The notes beneath the pieces are model-generated. The model was not told where the DNA came from. It saw nothing but the letters and a program-made list of their open reading frames with translations, and did not search any database. Made by a program: the position numbers and the translations under genes. From Kiloniellales bacterium (GTDB lineage Bacteria; Pseudomonadota; Alphaproteobacteria; Kiloniellales; JAKSDN01), in contig JAKSDN010001198.1 of NCBI GenBank assembly GCA_022360075.1, positions 1 through 7,324 of the forward strand: a stretch of 7,324 bases of DNA, given 5' to 3'. Every line of letters begins with the position of its first letter. The first letter of the stretch is position 1. Positions 5,968 to 7,324 of this stretch are shown piece by piece.

Positions 5968-7324
5968 CTAGCCGCCGTAGAGCCGCTCGATCTGCTCGCC
6001 GTAAGCCGCCGTGATCATGTGCCGGCGGATCTTCAGGGTCGGGGTCATCATGCCGTTCTCGACCGAGAAGGGCTCCGGCGGCACCAGGAAGCGGCGCAAC
6101 TTCTCGATGTTGGACAGGCTGGCGTTGACCCGCTCCAGCGCCTCGCCCAGCGCCTTGCGCAGCGCCGGGTCCTCGGCCAGCGCCGACAGGTCCTGCGCTT
6201 TCCGCCCTGGCCCCGCCACCTCGCGCAGGCATTCCTCGTCGGGGACCAGCAGGGCCACGAGGTGCGAGCGCTTGTCGCCGAACACCATCGCCTGGGCGAT
6301 CTCGGGCTGTAGGGTTAACAGACCTTCAATGCGGGCGGGCGACACGTTGTCGCCGCCGGAGAGGACGATGATGTCCTTCTTGCGGTCGGTGATCTGGAGA
6401 TAGCCGTCCTCGTCGATCTTGCCGATGTCGCCGGTGTGCAGCCAGCCGTTCTGTAGCGCGCGGGCCGTGGCCTCCTCGTCCTTCCAGTAGCCCTTCATCA
6501 CCAGCTCGCCGCGGATCAGGATCTCGCCGTCCTCGGCGATCTTGACCTCGACGCCGCGCAGCGGCGGTCCCACCGTATGCATCTTCACCTTGCCGGGCAG
6601 GTTCGCGGAGACCACCGGCGCGGCCTCCGTCTGGCCATAGCCTTGCAGCACCGGCAGGCCGAGGGCGGTGAAAAAGACGCCGATGTCGGGATTGAGCGCG
6701 GCGCCGCCCGAGACCATGCCCTTCAGCCGGCCGCCGAAGCGCTCGCGCATCTTCTCGCGCACCAAGCGCTCGGCGAGGCTGTCCTGTAGGCGCTCGACCA
6801 GGGTCAGGCTGCCGGGCTCTTGGTACTTCTTGCGGCCCAGTCTCAGCGCCATGTCGAAGAGGGTCTTCTTCACGCCGCCCGCCTTCTCGACGCCGCGCAG
6901 GATGCGCTGGTTCATCATCTCGTAGAGCCGAGGCACGGCGGTCATGATCGTTGGCCGGGACTCGGCCAGGTTCGTCAGCAGGTGCTCGACGCCCTCGGCG
7001 TAGTAGATCTGCGCGCCGATCGAAATCGGAAAGAACTGCCCGGCCGTGTGCTCGTAGGAATGGGACAGCGGCAGGAACGACAGGAAAACCTCGTCGCCGA
7101 GCCCGAAGGTCTCCAGCAGGTGATAGGCGCCCATGCAATTGCACAGGATGTTGCCGTGCGTCAACATCACGCCCTTGGGCACACCGCCGGTGCCGGAAGT
7201 GTAGATGAAGCAGGCCACGTCGTCGCGCTTGACCTCGGCGACCCGCGCGTCGATGTCGTCCTCGGCCTGCTCGCCGGCAGCGATGACCGCGTCCCAGGCA
7301 TGCAGAGCCAGGCTGTCGCTGCCC
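5968..7324 (-). CDS. Long-chain fatty acid-CoA ligase (AMP-forming), C-terminal part (gene cut by right edge)
   Basis: The last 451 residues of an ANL-superfamily adenylating enzyme; the frame is open to the right edge and the start is outside. An internal GTG at 7218 (a Val just before ACFIYTSGTGG) is not the start. Motifs, numbered from the edge: the ATP/AMP loop YTSGTGGVPKG (41-51), PLSHSYEH (85-92), GYGQTEAAP (228-236), GWLHTGDIG (293-301), DRKKDIIVLSGGDNVSP (313-329) and the C-terminal catalytic-lysine region TPTLKIRR (428-435, K431). The length and the long insertion after PRLYEMM match bacterial and eukaryotic-type long-chain acyl-CoA synthetases of about 600 residues, so roughly 150 residues are missing. 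The reaction is fatty acid + ATP + CoA to acyl-CoA + AMP + PPi at the cytoplasmic membrane face, feeding beta-oxidation or lipid synthesis. Chain-length preference cannot be read from sequence. Confidence 0.92.
   Translation of the reverse strand, partial: GSDSLALHAWDAVIAAGEQAEDDIDARVAEVKRDDVACFIYTSGTGGVPKGVMLTHGNILCNCMGAYHLLETFGLGDEVFLSFLPLSHSYEHTAGQFFPISIGAQIYYAEGVEHLLTNLAESRPTIMTAVPRLYEMMNQRILRGVEKAGGVKKTLFDMALRLGRKKYQEPGSLTLVERLQDSLAERLVREKMRERFGGRLKGMVSGGAALNPDIGVFFTALGLPVLQGYGQTEAAPVVSANLPGKVKMHTVGPPLRGVEVKIAEDGEILIRGELVMKGYWKDEEATARALQNGWLHTGDIGKIDEDGYLQITDRKKDIIVLSGGDNVSPARIEGLLTLQPEIAQAMVFGDKRSHLVALLVPDEECLREVAGPGRKAQDLSALAEDPALRKALGEALERVNASLSNIEKLRRFLVPPEPFSVENGMMTPTLKIRRHMITAAYGEQIERLYGG

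Overview
The window is about two-thirds G+C, densely coded, and most genes lie on the minus strand. The combination of a long fused indolepyruvate oxidoreductase-type protein, a PspF-PspABC locus under sigma54 control, DUF2141 and pentapeptide-repeat proteins, and a long-chain acyl-CoA synthetase suggests an alphaproteobacterium, perhaps of the Rhodospirillales and relatives. This placement is inferred from protein style only.

Layout, left to right: (1) the first 303 codons of an indolepyruvate ferredoxin oxidoreductase family gene (minus, running off the left edge). (2) A 283-bp intergenic stretch with a 13-bp palindrome and a weak terminator-like pair of stem-loops. (3) A secreted DUF2141 protein (minus) with its own sigma70-like promoter. 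(4) The phage-shock-protein operon on the minus strand, in transcription order: a small 56-codon gene for a predicted tail-anchored protein, then pspA, pspB and pspC. (5) A regulatory gap holding a GG-N10-GC sigma54 promoter, upstream dyads, and a sigma70-like promoter pointing the other way. (6) pspF on the plus strand. (7) A pentapeptide-repeat protein (minus), convergent with pspF. (8) The C-terminal 451 residues of a long-chain acyl-CoA synthetase (minus, running off the right edge).

The centre of the window is one complete envelope-stress circuit. PspF, an AAA+ sigma54 activator without a receiver domain, would bind the dyads and drive the sigma54 promoter. PspA would hold PspF inactive through a surface patch that is conserved here (F51, L52, W56). 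PspB and PspC would sense inner-membrane stress and release PspA. The least expected part is the small gene promoted ahead of pspA. It starts after a 5' leader with a perfect 6-bp stem-loop and encodes a short soluble segment followed by one C-terminal membrane helix with a G-xxx-G-xxx-G spacing. I do not recognise it as PspD, PspE or PspG, and it is the best candidate here for an undescribed component. The flanking metabolic genes show no clear functional link to the psp locus.
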